A stretch of DNA of 64,000 nucleotides from Paenibacillus beijingensis (GCF_000961095.1 NZ_CP011058.1:248001-312000), one strand, 5' to 3'. Positions 8,040 through 17,960 are shown, counted from the stretch's first letter. The notes: generated by a model from the letters alone, not told the origin. Program-made: numbers and translations.

Positions 8040-9001
8040 TCAGCTCAAACTGCATTCTGCAAACGAATTCGCGCTTATGACCTGTCCGTTCTTGATCTGG
8101 ATCAATTTCGCAACTATACTGATCCCTATTTCCACTGGCCCCTGCGAGCCAATGGATATCCCCGCCGGATATTGAAGCCATGGCGGCGAGTCGCAGCCGG
8201 CAAGAATTCTTCGGGTCCTTTCCTTCGAACCCACGATGCCCAAATACCGCAAGCAATAAGGAATTGCCAGCTGCAGAAATTGAAAATCCTTTTGATACTG
8301 GTGGCTCATGATGACCACATAATCCCTATCCGACAGCTTCAGTGCCGGAATGAGCCGATCGGGGAGACCGATATGAAGCTCCGCCATCGGAAATCGCTCA
8401 TTCGTGCACAACCCCGTCCTCCAATCGGCGACGGCGACCCGAAAGCCCGTCTTAGCTGCCAAATCGGCCAGCGGCCGGGCATCGTTCCCCGCTCCAAAAA
8501 TAATCAATCTGGGGCACGGGTCGAATACCGATTCGAAAATTTCGCCGGAGTCTCGCGCTCCGCTGTCCGAACAGCCTGCTGCCTCGTATGAAACGGACAT
8601 TGGTGACTGCCGAAAGCAGCGGATCAGGCGAACACTCTCTCCGCTGTCCAACCGACGTTTTATTTCCTTCAATGCGTCGCGAAGCTCTCCGATAACGGGC
8701 TCAAGAAGAATGCGCATCATCCCCCCGCAGCCAAGTACCTCCCCCAAGACAGATCATCCGGGTCTCTGGAATCGTACACCGAGAATTGCGGCTTTCCGGT
8801 ATGCAGTACATCTTGAACCCGTTCGATCAAATCCGCTTCCAAACAGCCGGGACTCAAGCTGCCCAGGGTGTCTCCGCCGGCCGACATCAACATGGACACG
8901 CCTTTCTTGCGGTAAGCGTGGCCTTCCACTTCCATAATGGTTGCCAGTACGAGCTGGCCGTCGATTTCATTCATATGGGAAAGAAGATCGTGCATGTCCA
9001 T
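8040..9001 (-). pseudogene. xdhC: XdhC/CoxI-family molybdenum cofactor maturation protein, frameshifted
   Basis: XdhC binds molybdenum cofactor and inserts the sulfurated form into xanthine-dehydrogenase-type enzymes. The N-terminal part (from ATG at 9001, AAGGAG 8 bases upstream: MDMHDLLSHMNEIDGQLVLA) carries the conserved GSLSPGCLEADL. The C-terminal part (Rossmann region PRLIIFGAGNDARPLADLAA, ending in the GASIG-like ISIGSQGPVEIG) is in another frame. The break falls where family members read DDLxWGxxLGCGG: DDLSWG is in one frame and EVLGCGGMMRILLEP in the next. One extra G in a run of five G (bases 8741-8745) would restore a full protein of about 320 residues. This is either a real inactivating mutation or a sequence error. 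Confidence 0.85.
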
Positions 9002-9031
9002 TAGCTCAGCTCCTTGACGATCCGATAACAA

Positions 9032-10285
9032 TTAGAGTATTGCCGCTTGAAAACAATGGCTTGGAATGTCGAAGCTGCCAACCCCTAAGAAACGGCCGTC
9101 CAGCGAAAGACGGGCTGTATTGACGCGAACCGGAACATGTCCGTGCGCGGCTTTCTTGGCAACAAGACCGACAGTGAGGGCATTGCCGAAATCATTCGGT
9201 ACCCATACGCCGGGCAGAGCGGCTGCCGCCGCGAGCGATATCCGATTCGAAGCCGCGAGCCACTCGCGCGTGCCGGACAGGCCAAAGGAAGGCCACAAGC
9301 CGGGCGCAAGCAGCGTGATGCGGCCGCCCCATCCGAAAGCTTCGATCACAGGACTATCCCCGATGACCGGGCCTGCGACCTCACCGGAACCATGTCCCGA
9401 ACCGGAAGGGAGAGGTGCCGGTGCGGTAAACCAGCGGCCGGGCTTTGAGGAAACTTGAATCCCGATTTCCACTCCGTTGGCCGCGCATGCTGTCACAAGG
9501 CATTCCTCTTGTATATCTTCCATTACCTTCAAATACAATCGAGATACGCACATCGACAGGTTTAGAAAAAACAACGGATTGTTTTGCAGAAATCGAATGA
9601 CCCCTGCTTTCTGTTCACCGGGCCGATCAAGTTCCAGAATGGCGGGCGTCAGCTTGGCGGCCAGCAGGAGAGACGCCGCCTTCGAGCGCATGTGCAGCTC
9701 GTCTCCCATAAGCAAAGCCTCCTGGCACACCGGAAGCAGCTCGATGCTCCCTGCCGCCTGCAAAGCTTCAGACAACAGCGGAGCCAACACGCCGTTCATC
9801 CAATGAAGCCGGTCCGCAACATCCAGGCCCAATGAACCGAAGCGCACCGTTCTCCCGACGCCTTCATTTAACGGCGAGTAGACGACTTGCTTGGACCTTT
9901 CATCCTCGATTATCATAACGGGCATCGATTCGGAGACCATCCCGACCAGAGGGGCTACGATGTTCATCTCCCAGTTGGACCGCAAAGATATGCCGCTTCG
10001 TAAGAAGGAATGGTTGATGAGCCGATCCATTTCTTCCGATCGTTCGCGCCCGTCAAGCTCAACAAGCCGGGAAAGGTCCCTCGGATCTACCTTTCCTTCG
10101 TAACAGAGCAGGTCGATCAGGCCGTGCTTGTGCACCGTTAGCATGTCTTCCGCCTTCATGGGAGGGCCCGAATGACCGATCGTACCGCGCAGCTCCGGCA
10201 CGGCCTGTCCGGCGGGAAGGATACCGACCCATCGAGGCTTCACCGCCTGTAGGCGTTCACTGATCTGTTGGCGGGCCGTACTCAT
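9032..10285 (-). CDS. DUF1116 protein (YlbE/AllG-like)
   Basis: A 417-residue protein that matches the DUF1116 family by overall features (RWVGILPAGQAVPEL, the glycine-rich ITLLAPGLWPSFGL, and SNRISLAAAAALPGVWVPND). In Escherichia coli the DUF1116 member YlbE (AllG) is one of three subunits, with FdrA/AllF and YlbF/AllH, of the carbamoyl transferase that handles oxamate at the end of allantoin breakdown. Here no FdrA or DUF2877 partner is visible, so the activity cannot be assumed. It overlaps the amidohydrolase gene by 4 bases (ATGA) and is followed by xdhC. A role in carbamoyl transfer during N-heterocycle breakdown is inference. Confidence 0.75.
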   Translation of the reverse strand: MSTARQQISERLQAVKPRWVGILPAGQAVPELRGTIGHSGPPMKAEDMLTVHKHGLIDLLCYEGKVDPRDLSRLVELDGRERSEEMDRLINHSFLRSGISLRSNWEMNIVAPLVGMVSESMPVMIIEDERSKQVVYSPLNEGVGRTVRFGSLGLDVADRLHWMNGVLAPLLSEALQAAGSIELLPVCQEALLMGDELHMRSKAASLLLAAKLTPAILELDRPGEQKAGVIRFLQNNPLFFLNLSMCVSRLYLKVMEDIQEECLVTACAANGVEIGIQVSSKPGRWFTAPAPLPSGSGHGSGEVAGPVIGDSPVIEAFGWGGRITLLAPGLWPSFGLSGTREWLAASNRISLAAAAALPGVWVPNDFGNALTVGLVAKKAAHGHVPVRVNTARLSLDGRFLGVGSFDIPSHCFQAAIL

Positions 10286-11490
10286 CCGGCAAATTCCACC
10301 AAGTTCGATTCTTCATCCTCGGCAAGCTCGATGGCTTCGCCGGATTTGATGCAATATTTGGCCTTGAGTTTCTTGTCGCCCATTCTCGACGTTCCCCACG
10401 GATCCTTGTATTCGAACCTTCCGCTCTCAATGGCGAATACCGTAATATCCGCTTCTTTGCCCGTCTCCAGGTGGCCGATTTCATCAGATAGTCCGATGAG
10501 GGACGCTGGCTTCGCCGTCACCATATCGATAACGGTCGGCAGATCGAAGCCCAAGGCGAGCATCCGGGACATCGCTTTGTTCAATCCGTACGATACTTCC
10601 AAGCTGTGCGGCTTATTGAAAGGAGCATGCACGTCGCTGCTCAGCACAGTCGGAACGATACCCTGATCAAGCACCTTGTCCGCGATTTCGAAAGAGAAAT
10701 GTTCGCCGTAGCCTACATCCAGCACGATGCCTCTTTCCAGCGCCTCGATAATTTCCGGATGAACTTTCCCGTTCCTCGCCAGAATGCCGCCTTCGTTTGC
10801 GGTAAAGCAGTGAGTCAGAATGTCGCCGCTGTCGAGAAGCTGTACCGCTTCGGGAAGCACCTCGTCCGGATTTGGAATTCGGTCTTCATCAAAAGTGAAC
10901 AGCTTTCCGGTATGGACATAGCAGGGAACTTTCGTCGCTCTCGACGCTTTTTTGGCGAGCCGGAGCACTTCCAGCCCCCACCTGGAATAGCCGCCCATCT
11001 CCGCATGCGTCTTGATGCCGCGGATGATGTCGCGGTTCTCCTCGATTGTTTCGATCGTTACTCGGACATCGACCGACTGAGGGCCGTGAAGGGGAGGCAG
11101 CATGCTCCCTTTTATCGTGCCGACCGCGCCGATGTTGATAAACGAAAGGACGCGGGATTTCGACGTCTCGATCATATAATGCTTGAAGCCCGGAAACGTC
11201 AACGCTCCGCAGCTGCCCTGATCGACGACGGTCGTGACGCCCGTCAGCACCCCGACTTTGTCGGGGAACGTGCCGTAATCCGTATTGTAGGCATACCCGT
11301 GGATGTGCAGGTCGATAAAACCGGGGGAGACGTAACAATCTTTGGCATCGATGACGACCGTATCGGGACCGCTTTCAAGCGTTCCTCCGATTGCCGCGAT
11401 TTTGCCGTTCTTGACGGCGATATCTCCAATGACGTCCAGTCCGTCGGATTTGCTCAGCAGTCGTCCGCCTTTGATAATCATATCGTACAT
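10282..11490 (-). CDS. Amidohydrolase/deacetylase-family metallohydrolase
   Basis: A 402-residue amidohydrolase-superfamily enzyme with the composite N- and C-terminal beta domain and TIM barrel. Visible metal ligands are DLHIHG (about residues 60-65), a central KTHAEMG, VHTG, LTHCF and SSDVHA. It matches the group annotated as amidohydrolase/deacetylase, related to dihydroorotases and hydantoinases, so it should cleave a cyclic or linear amide in the cytoplasm. AGGAGG lies 8 bases before the ATG. Its place between DUF1116 and the dehydrogenase/NCS1 genes suggests it opens or trims the product of the molybdenum hydroxylase. Confidence 0.85.
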   Translation of the reverse strand: MYDMIIKGGRLLSKSDGLDVIGDIAVKNGKIAAIGGTLESGPDTVVIDAKDCYVSPGFIDLHIHGYAYNTDYGTFPDKVGVLTGVTTVVDQGSCGALTFPGFKHYMIETSKSRVLSFINIGAVGTIKGSMLPPLHGPQSVDVRVTIETIEENRDIIRGIKTHAEMGGYSRWGLEVLRLAKKASRATKVPCYVHTGKLFTFDEDRIPNPDEVLPEAVQLLDSGDILTHCFTANEGGILARNGKVHPEIIEALERGIVLDVGYGEHFSFEIADKVLDQGIVPTVLSSDVHAPFNKPHSLEVSYGLNKAMSRMLALGFDLPTVIDMVTAKPASLIGLSDEIGHLETGKEADITVFAIESGRFEYKDPWGTSRMGDKKLKAKYCIKSGEAIELAEDEESNLVEFAG

Positions 11491-11537
11491 GTGAAATCCT
11501 CCTCGGTTCGATAGTGAGATTTAAGATAGAATGAGAT

Positions 11538-11705
11538 TCAGACGACCCGGCCCCGGTAAATCACGCATGTCGTGACCGGCATACGGCGCATGAGGTCCCA
11601 CGGATCGGTGCCGTCAACGATAATCAAGCTGCATGGTTTGCCCGGCTCCAGACCGTAAATATCCTGGATTTGCAGCGTTTTGGCTGTCAATAGATCCATC
11701 ATTTT
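11538..11705 (-). pseudogene. C-terminal remnant of a cytosine-deaminase-like amidohydrolase
   Basis: The fragment MMDLLTAKTLQIQDIYGLEP followed by GKPCSLIIVDGTDPWDLMRR and ending VIYRGRVV matches the C-terminal beta-sandwich of CodA-type cytosine deaminases (pattern YGLEPGKPADLIVLDAP...RGRVV). All the catalytic barrel is missing. GAGGTGG precedes the ATG, so a 55-residue peptide could still be made, but without metal ligands it cannot be active. The open frame continues upstream only as antisense of the dehydrogenase tail. It looks like the leftover of a gene removed by deletion at about 11706-11725. Confidence 0.75.
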
Positions 11706-11724
11706 CCACCTCGGAAAATGAACA

Positions 11725-12741
11725 TCATGAAAGCTTGACAACGACACGTCCATTGATATAGCCCGCTTCCATATCCGCAAAGATTTCATTAATTTGCTCG
11801 ATGGGTCGCTCGTTGACATGAACGCTGACTTTGCCTTCGCTGGCAAACTGCAGCGCCTCAATCAGGTCCTGCCGGATGCCGTCGGCGGAACCGACGATCC
11901 GGGTCTGGTTATGCACCATGTCGAAGATGGGCACGCTCAGGTCGTCCGAAGGAAGGCCGACCATGACGAGCGTTCCGCCTTTTCGAAGGGATCGGTAAGC
12001 CTGCTTATAAGCTTGCTGGCTTACCGCAACGCATACGGCCGCATGAACGCCGCCGAGCTCCTTTTTCATGTACGCGGCCGGATCCTCGGAGCGGCCATTT
12101 ACGGCCAGATCCGCACCGAGTTCTCTCGCCAGCTCGATCTTCTCCTCGTGGATGTCGATACCGACGATTTTCAAGCCCATCGCTTTCCCGTATTGAACCG
12201 CCAGATGCCCGAGTCCCCCGAGCCCGAACACAGCCACCCACTCGCCCGGCTTCGCTCCAGACACTTTCATCGCCCTGTAGGTCGCTACGCCCGCGCAGAA
12301 GATCGGGGCCGCCTGTTCGTCACGAAGGTTATCCGGCACTTTCACCACATACCGGGCGTCCGCCTTCATGTATTCGGAGAACGCGCCGTTAACTGTAAAG
12401 CCGGTATTTTTCTGCAACTCGCAGAGCGTTTCCCGTCCCGTCAGACAATATTCGCAGTACCCGCAGCTGCTGTGAAGCCACGGAACGCCTACCCGGTCGC
12501 CGATCTTAATATTCGTGACGCCAGGCCCCACCTGTTCGACGATTCCCACGCCTTCATGACCGGGGATTAACGGCAAACCGTCTTCGACATGCCAGTCTCC
12601 CCGCGCGACATGCAGATCGGTATGACATACCCCGCACACATGGATGCGAATTAAACATTCGGAATACGCCAACGATTCCGGTTTGGGAACGTCGGTGATC
12701 TCCAGCGGTTTTCCGAATTCCGTGATGACAGCAGCTTTCAT
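11725..12741 (-). CDS. Zinc-dependent alcohol dehydrogenase (AdhP/AdhA type)
   Basis: A 338-residue medium-chain dehydrogenase. Catalytic zinc ligands are in CGVCHTDLH (Cys about 37) and GHEGVG (His about 60). The four-cysteine structural zinc site is [15 protein letters not shown]. The NAD-binding Rossmann motif is GLGGLGH (about 174-180). It would oxidise a primary alcohol or reduce an aldehyde with NAD(H) in the cytoplasm. GAGGGG lies just before the ATG. It sits 17 bases after the NCS1 permease gene within the catabolic cluster, so its natural substrate may be a side-chain alcohol of the N-heterocycle rather than ethanol. Confidence 0.92.
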   Translation of the reverse strand: MKAAVITEFGKPLEITDVPKPESLAYSECLIRIHVCGVCHTDLHVARGDWHVEDGLPLIPGHEGVGIVEQVGPGVTNIKIGDRVGVPWLHSSCGYCEYCLTGRETLCELQKNTGFTVNGAFSEYMKADARYVVKVPDNLRDEQAAPIFCAGVATYRAMKVSGAKPGEWVAVFGLGGLGHLAVQYGKAMGLKIVGIDIHEEKIELARELGADLAVNGRSEDPAAYMKKELGGVHAAVCVAVSQQAYKQAYRSLRKGGTLVMVGLPSDDLSVPIFDMVHNQTRIVGSADGIRQDLIEALQFASEGKVSVHVNERPIEQINEIFADMEAGYINGRVVVKLS

Positions 12742-12758
12742 GGTTCCCCTCTTCCGCT

Positions 12759-14171
12759 CTACGGTGTCGTTGTTTCCTGCAGCATGACCGAGGCGCTCCG
12801 GTTCTTCTCAATCGATGCAAAGGCGTAGTAGAGCACTGCCGTCAGTCCGATGCCGATTACCCAACTGAAGTCCGCGCCGAAGGACATCTTAGCGAATGGG
12901 CCGGTATACAGCGGGGTGTTCGCATATAGAAGGGAGGCTACCGAACCGATGAACCAGCTGGCGAGCGCAGACCATCGGACGGCAGGAAGCGGATCATACA
13001 GCCGCTGGCCATTCATCAACTGATCTTTCTTGAAATAAAGCAGATCCATAATGGTGATGACCGTCCACGGTGTCATCCACAGAATAAGAGTAAGCATCCA
13101 CTGGTGCATCACACCGCTTATCGCTTCGAAATAGATACTGAGAATGCAGATCACGAAGCCGATGAGTCCGTTGATGAGGCCCGCCCCCCATCTCGGCAGC
13201 TTGGCGCCCATGGCCAGAATCGACAATCCGCCGGACTCTACGTTCAGCACGTTCGTCGAAACCGTTCCAAGGAAGATCAGAATCAGAGCCGGAAGAACAA
13301 AGCCCGGTATCGTTTGGGATACCATGGCGGCAGGGTCAAGCCCTGTACCCATCGATTGCGCGATGGCTGCGCCGACGATTTCGAGCCAGACGGTTGCGAC
13401 AAACATGCCCAAATAGGAAGCCCAGAACAGTTTGCCGTTTGACATGCTTCTCGGAACGTGACGGGAATAGTCGGCCGCCCACGTCGTCCAGGAAAGCGGC
13501 CAGCCGATGCCGGCCGCTGCGAAAATCAAGGCCATCATGCCGAACCGTTCTCCACCGGTCAGTTTCCCTTCCGTCATACTGACCGGATTGTCGAACGCGA
13601 ACCAGGTCATCACGAGCATCATCAAGAACATGAGCGGCACAATGACCCGGTCGAACCGCTGAATAAGCCGGAAGCCGTAGACTGCAACCAGTACTTGTAC
13701 CGCGAAGATGAACAGCGAAGACAAAAAATAGACGAAGAACGATTTCCCAATGCCAAGCTGATTCAAGATCTCGACCGCCACGTTAACCGCAAAATAAGTA
13801 TTGATGCCCAGCCAGACGATCGTATTAATCAGCTGCAGCAACGTAATCGAAAGGGCGCCTTTTGTTCCAAAAGAATAGCGCGTGGACACCATGGCCGTGA
13901 GGCCCGTGTTCTTCCCCGGCAGCGTCGTGAGGGCAAAGAATACGGCGCCGACCAGATTGCCAAGTACCATCATCAGAATGGCGTCCCACAAGCTAAGTCC
14001 CAGTATGATCGGCAGCGCGCCGAGCGCCCAGTTCGTTACCGAAATATTCGCCCCCATCCAGATTGAAAACTGGTCGATCGCAGTCCCTTTTCTCTCATCT
14101 TCGGGAACAGGCTGCAGTTCCTTCATATCATCCGTACCGGCAAATCCCAGAGCTTTCTCACTCATTAACAT
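12759..14171 (-). CDS. NCS1-family cytosine/purine permease
   Basis: A 470-residue integral membrane protein with about 12 helices. The start region ([20 protein letters not shown]) and the signature loops ([24 protein letters not shown], [20 protein letters not shown]) are those of the nucleobase:cation symporter-1 family, closest to CodB-like cytosine permeases. It should bring a nucleobase or related N-heterocycle into the cell for the hydroxylase and amidohydrolase encoded beside it. Two in-frame ATGs (14171 and 14165) both fit the GGGAG site. The neighbouring cytosine-deaminase remnant suggests cytosine-like compounds were once handled here. Confidence 0.92.
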   Translation of the reverse strand: MLMSEKALGFAGTDDMKELQPVPEDERKGTAIDQFSIWMGANISVTNWALGALPIILGLSLWDAILMMVLGNLVGAVFFALTTLPGKNTGLTAMVSTRYSFGTKGALSITLLQLINTIVWLGINTYFAVNVAVEILNQLGIGKSFFVYFLSSLFIFAVQVLVAVYGFRLIQRFDRVIVPLMFLMMLVMTWFAFDNPVSMTEGKLTGGERFGMMALIFAAAGIGWPLSWTTWAADYSRHVPRSMSNGKLFWASYLGMFVATVWLEIVGAAIAQSMGTGLDPAAMVSQTIPGFVLPALILIFLGTVSTNVLNVESGGLSILAMGAKLPRWGAGLINGLIGFVICILSIYFEAISGVMHQWMLTLILWMTPWTVITIMDLLYFKKDQLMNGQRLYDPLPAVRWSALASWFIGSVASLLYANTPLYTGPFAKMSFGADFSWVIGIGLTAVLYYAFASIEKNRSASVMLQETTTP

Positions 14172-14181
14172 TTCACTCCCG

Positions 14182-16509
14182 TTAGTTAATGGTTAATGGA
14201 CTGGCATTTTTAACGGCCTCCCTGACACGCGCCGGCGTCATCGGGATTTCCCGGATTTCGGCGCGGAAAGGCTCGAGGGCATCCGCCACCGCGCCTGCGA
14301 CAGCTGCGGCGGCGCATATGATGCCTGCTTCTCCCGTTCCTTTGAGCCCGAGCGTATTGCGGGTCGAAGGATATTCCACTTTGTGCAATTCAATCGGCGG
14401 CAGAGAGAATATGCTCGGCACCAAATATTCTTTGAGCGTGGGGGTCTTGAGCCGGCCCTCTTCGCCATACTGAATTTCCTCCATCAGGGCGCTTCCGATT
14501 CCCTGGATCATCGCCCCGATAATCTGGCCGGTCACCACCTTCGGATTGATCTGTTTGCCGGTATCATGAACCGCCCAATAACGTTTGATCGTCACTTTTC
14601 CCGTAGCGGGCTCGACTTCCGCCAGGACGGCGTGCGCGCCGCTGGCATAGGTCGTTGTACCGGGGTGAAAGCTGTTCGAAACGGTAAGGTCATCTCCGCA
14701 TGCGTCCGCCAACTCCTTCAAGCGGATTTTATGATCAGGATTCCGGACCGAATAAACGGTCCCCCGTTCATAAGCCGCTTCCTTCGGGTCAATGAGCAGC
14801 CGCTCGGCAGCCAGCTCGATGATCCGCGCCTTCAGGCCGATGCCGGCGGCATAAATCGCATTGCCCGCCACCACGGCGCTACGACTGGCAAAGGTGCCGA
14901 TTCCGTCCGGCACGATGCCGGTGTCCCCTTCGATGATGTCGATCTGGTCAAGGTCGAGCTCCAAAGCTTGGGCGCAAACCTGGGCGAACGTCGTTTTATG
15001 GCCCTGTCCTTGCGAGGCGGCACCCGTAGCGGCACGGACCGTCCCGTCCGGAAGTACACTTACCACCGCTTTCTCATAAGGGCCGACACCGGTTCCTTCC
15101 ACGAAATTGGCAACGCCGAGACCGATATATTTCCCTTCCTCCCGCAGCCGCTGCTGCTCGCGCAGAAATTCGGCATAATCGACCTGGTCCATCAATTTGT
15201 CAAAGTTTTCTGAAAAATTTCCGGAATCATAGACCATCCTTGTCTGGTCCCGGTACAAAATGCCGGCGTCGTAAGGAAACTCATCTCCTTGAATCATGTT
15301 CTTCCGGCGAAGTTCCATCCGGTCGATTCCCAGCTTCTTTGCCGATTCGTCGAGCAGCCTTTCCAGCACGAATACCGCTTCGGGCCTGCCCGCTCCGCGG
15401 TACGGTGCGGCCGGGGTCTTATTCGTCAGGATGTCGTACGCCCGGTAGAACAACGCCGGACACCGGTAAGGCCCGCTCATGGACGATGCGGTGTTGTAGG
15501 CGACGCAAGTTTCCCACAGATTGTAAGCGCCGCAGTCCACATAAAATTCGTCCTCGATCCCGAGCAGCGTGCCGTCTTTGCGGAATGCGGCCCGGATACG
15601 GTGCTGCTGGTCCCTCGCATGGCTGGCGGTCAGCAGATGTTCCGTCCGGTCTTCAATCCATTTCACCGGCCTTCGCAGCTTCTTCGCCAGATAAGGAACG
15701 ACCAATTCCTCGGGATAGACATTGTCCTTAATGCCGAATCCGCCGCCGACATCCGGCGCGGCCACCCGGATCTCCTCCGAGGCGCAGCCGAGCGCTTTCG
15801 CCAGGTTGCCCCGCAAATCGTACGGAATTTGCGTGGCCGACCAAACCGTAAGCCGCCCGTCGTCTTCATCGATTTCCGCCATGATGCCGCGGCATTCCAT
15901 CGGGATGCCGGTAATCCGGCCGACCGAATAGCTTCCTTCAACCACAACATCCGCTTCCAGAAACGCGCGTTTCCAATCTCCCTTTTCGATCACGAATTCC
16001 GCCTGAATGTTATCGGGCCATTCATCAAATAATTTCGGACCGCTGCTTTCCAAAGCAGCCCGCATGGTGACGACCGGCTGGAGCGGCACATAGCTCACCT
16101 CGATCAGCTCGACGGCATCCTCTGCTATGTACCGGTTCTCCGCCAACACGACCGCAATCGGCTCCCCGGCGAATCTCGTTTTCTCCCCGGCCAAGGGAGG
16201 CTGCGACCATTCTCTGCGCTTCAATCGGGATATTTCATGCATCCCCGCGGGAAGGACCCCCATAGGCTCCACATAGCCGAGCCCTTCCAGCTCTTCGGCC
16301 GTCCAGACGCCGACGACACCGGGCAGGCCACGCGCTTTTGCCGTATCGATCCCGGCAATGAGAGCATGGGCTTCCGTGCTTCGCAAGAAACAGGCGTGCA
16401 GCATGCCTTCCCGTTTCATATCGGCGACAAACTGCCCTTTACCCGTCAACAGCTTCTTGTCTTCCGTCCGCTTGACCGATTTCCCGATCCAGGATGACAA
16501 CCGATTCAC
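14182..16509 (-). CDS. Molybdenum hydroxylase large subunit (xanthine dehydrogenase family), copy 1
   Basis: A 775-residue molybdopterin-binding subunit. The GTG start at 16509 overlaps the stop of the 2Fe-2S subunit gene (GTGA) and gives NRLSSWIGKSVKRTEDKKLL, matching the second copy further on. Two typical regions follow: the a/b hammerhead domain (about 10-130) and the Mo-binding domains with GGGFGIKD, PYRGAGRPEA, and the C-terminal GTGEAG whose Glu is the catalytic base in the family. The CO-dehydrogenase AYRCSFR loop is absent, so this is an aldehyde/xanthine/N-heterocycle oxidising type. It forms a three-subunit enzyme with the next two genes. Confidence 0.92.
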   Translation of the reverse strand: MNRLSSWIGKSVKRTEDKKLLTGKGQFVADMKREGMLHACFLRSTEAHALIAGIDTAKARGLPGVVGVWTAEELEGLGYVEPMGVLPAGMHEISRLKRREWSQPPLAGEKTRFAGEPIAVVLAENRYIAEDAVELIEVSYVPLQPVVTMRAALESSGPKLFDEWPDNIQAEFVIEKGDWKRAFLEADVVVEGSYSVGRITGIPMECRGIMAEIDEDDGRLTVWSATQIPYDLRGNLAKALGCASEEIRVAAPDVGGGFGIKDNVYPEELVVPYLAKKLRRPVKWIEDRTEHLLTASHARDQQHRIRAAFRKDGTLLGIEDEFYVDCGAYNLWETCVAYNTASSMSGPYRCPALFYRAYDILTNKTPAAPYRGAGRPEAVFVLERLLDESAKKLGIDRMELRRKNMIQGDEFPYDAGILYRDQTRMVYDSGNFSENFDKLMDQVDYAEFLREQQRLREEGKYIGLGVANFVEGTGVGPYEKAVVSVLPDGTVRAATGAASQGQGHKTTFAQVCAQALELDLDQIDIIEGDTGIVPDGIGTFASRSAVVAGNAIYAAGIGLKARIIELAAERLLIDPKEAAYERGTVYSVRNPDHKIRLKELADACGDDLTVSNSFHPGTTTYASGAHAVLAEVEPATGKVTIKRYWAVHDTGKQINPKVVTGQIIGAMIQGIGSALMEEIQYGEEGRLKTPTLKEYLVPSIFSLPPIELHKVEYPSTRNTLGLKGTGEAGIICAAAAVAGAVADALEPFRAEIREIPMTPARVREAVKNASPLTIN

Positions 16510-16991
16510 CCCCCCGATGATTGGAGCGCCGCTTGTTTCATCGCTTCCAGAATGCCTTGATACCCGGTGCACCGGCAAATATTGCCCGACAGCGCTTCCT
16601 TGATCTCTTCTTCCGTCGGATTCGAGTTGCCGCTGAACAGCTCAGTTGCCGTCATAAGAAACCCCGGCGTACAGAACCCGCATTGCAGTCCGTGCTGTTC
16701 ATGAAACGCCTGCTGCAGCGGACTCAGCGAACCGTCCGCGTTCGCAAGTCCTTCAATGGTCAAAACGGAGCAGCCGTCCGCTTGAACCGCCAGCATCAGG
16801 CAGGAACGGACGCTTCTTCCGTCCACCAGCACGGTGCACGCTCCGCAGAAACCGTGCTCGCACCCTAGATGCGTGCCCGTCAAATCCAGCACCTCGCGCA
16901 GACCGTCCGCGAGCGTGTAACGAACCGGGACCGTTATTTCTTGTTTTGTTCCATTGACGTTCAGCACGATGTTTCTTGTGAGCTCGCTCAT
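16506..16991 (-). CDS. Molybdenum hydroxylase 2Fe-2S subunit
   Basis: A 161-residue small subunit that carries both iron-sulfur clusters of the enzyme. The plant-ferredoxin-like cluster ligands are in CEHGFCGACTVLVDGRSVRSC (first half shown by CEHGFCGAC at about 44-52) and the second cluster is in CGFCTPGF and CRCTGY (about 105-145). Electrons pass from the Mo centre through these clusters to FAD. The gene starts 2 bases after the FAD-subunit gene and overlaps the large subunit gene by 4 bases, the standard M-S-L order. Confidence 0.95.
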   Translation of the reverse strand: MSELTRNIVLNVNGTKQEITVPVRYTLADGLREVLDLTGTHLGCEHGFCGACTVLVDGRSVRSCLMLAVQADGCSVLTIEGLANADGSLSPLQQAFHEQHGLQCGFCTPGFLMTATELFSGNSNPTEEEIKEALSGNICRCTGYQGILEAMKQAALQSSGG

Positions 16992-16993
16992 CC

Positions 16994-17872
16994 CTACATC
17001 TCCTTTCGGACAGCTTCAGTATAAGCTTCCATGATCCCCTTCTTAAGCAGATGGACCGCCAGTTCTTTGCGGTACGCCGCCGAAGAAAACAAATGATCGG
17101 GCGGCTCAAGTCCCGATGCCACACGCTCCGCCGCATCCGCGGCAGCCTTCTCATCCGCTATGGCGCCCACAAGCGAGGCGGCTTCCGGTTCGAAGTATAC
17201 CGGCGTGCTTCCGACGCCCCCAAGCGCCCCCCGGATTCGGGTCACGACCCCGAACTCATCGGTAAAAATGCTGACGGCCGACGTTACAATAGCCGGATCG
17301 TTATAGCGCATAGAGAACTCGTGAAACGCGTGTCCTTCACCTGCCCGGATTTTCGGAAACCGCGCTTCCTGCAGGTACTGCGTGGGCAGCAGCGATGTCT
17401 GATTGACCCCTTGGAAAAACCGGCTCGCCACTATCTCCATCCGCTCGTTGAGGCCAGCAGCCGTCAGCTCACCGCCCAGCGCCGTCATGACCGTCGGCAG
17501 TTCCGCTCCCGGGTCGGCATGAGCCAAGCTCCCCAAAGCGGTGCCTCGGTTGCGGATCGCCTGATGGCCGATGAACCTGACCGCTTTCGAAAGCATCGGA
17601 CACTTTGTCCGGACAAGGTCGCTCTTCACCAGATCGCGATGGCGGATCAACGGACCGACCGCAATCGACGTTTCCTCTTCCCGGATATAGTGGAAGCTTT
17701 CGATCCGATTGATATCCACGACCAGTTTTGGCTTGAGCACCCGCATATTCATGAGCTGCAGCAAACTTTGTCCGCCGGCCAGCACTTTTGCTTCCGAACC
17801 GCGCGAGGCGAGAATCTCCGCCAATTCCGCTTCACCCCGAGGACATTCATATTGAAAAGGGGCAGGTTTCAT
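16994..17872 (-). CDS. Molybdenum hydroxylase FAD-binding subunit
   Basis: The start is set at the ATG giving MKPAPFQYECPRGEAELAEI because AAGGGAG lies 8 bases upstream; a longer frame begins at 17905 without a good site. The 292-residue protein has the FAD-binding PCMH-type motifs AGGQSLLQLMNMR (about 32-44) and TALGSLAHADPGAELP (about 105-120). It receives electrons from the 2Fe-2S subunit and passes them to NAD or another acceptor. It is the first gene of the complete hydroxylase operon and follows a 214-base intergenic region with a good promoter. Confidence 0.93.
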   Translation of the reverse strand: MKPAPFQYECPRGEAELAEILASRGSEAKVLAGGQSLLQLMNMRVLKPKLVVDINRIESFHYIREEETSIAVGPLIRHRDLVKSDLVRTKCPMLSKAVRFIGHQAIRNRGTALGSLAHADPGAELPTVMTALGGELTAAGLNERMEIVASRFFQGVNQTSLLPTQYLQEARFPKIRAGEGHAFHEFSMRYNDPAIVTSAVSIFTDEFGVVTRIRGALGGVGSTPVYFEPEAASLVGAIADEKAAADAAERVASGLEPPDHLFSSAAYRKELAVHLLKKGIMEAYTEAVRKEM

Positions 17873-17899
17873 ATTCGGAACTCCCTTCTTCATCATCTT

Positions 17900-17922
17900 T
17901 GTCATATATATGTAACATCAAG
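17900..17922. promoter_or_regulatory. Element shared with the upstream region of the second large subunit (copy A)
   Basis: Eighteen of 23 bases match the segment at 24448-24470, both on the same strand and both just upstream of a molybdenum-hydroxylase transcription unit. The core is GTCATATATATG. It may be the binding site of a shared regulator such as PucR; the evidence is only the similarity and position. Confidence 0.35.
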
Positions 17923-17960
17923 TTTCGTATAAGGTTAATTCCTAACCCGTTGATAACAAA

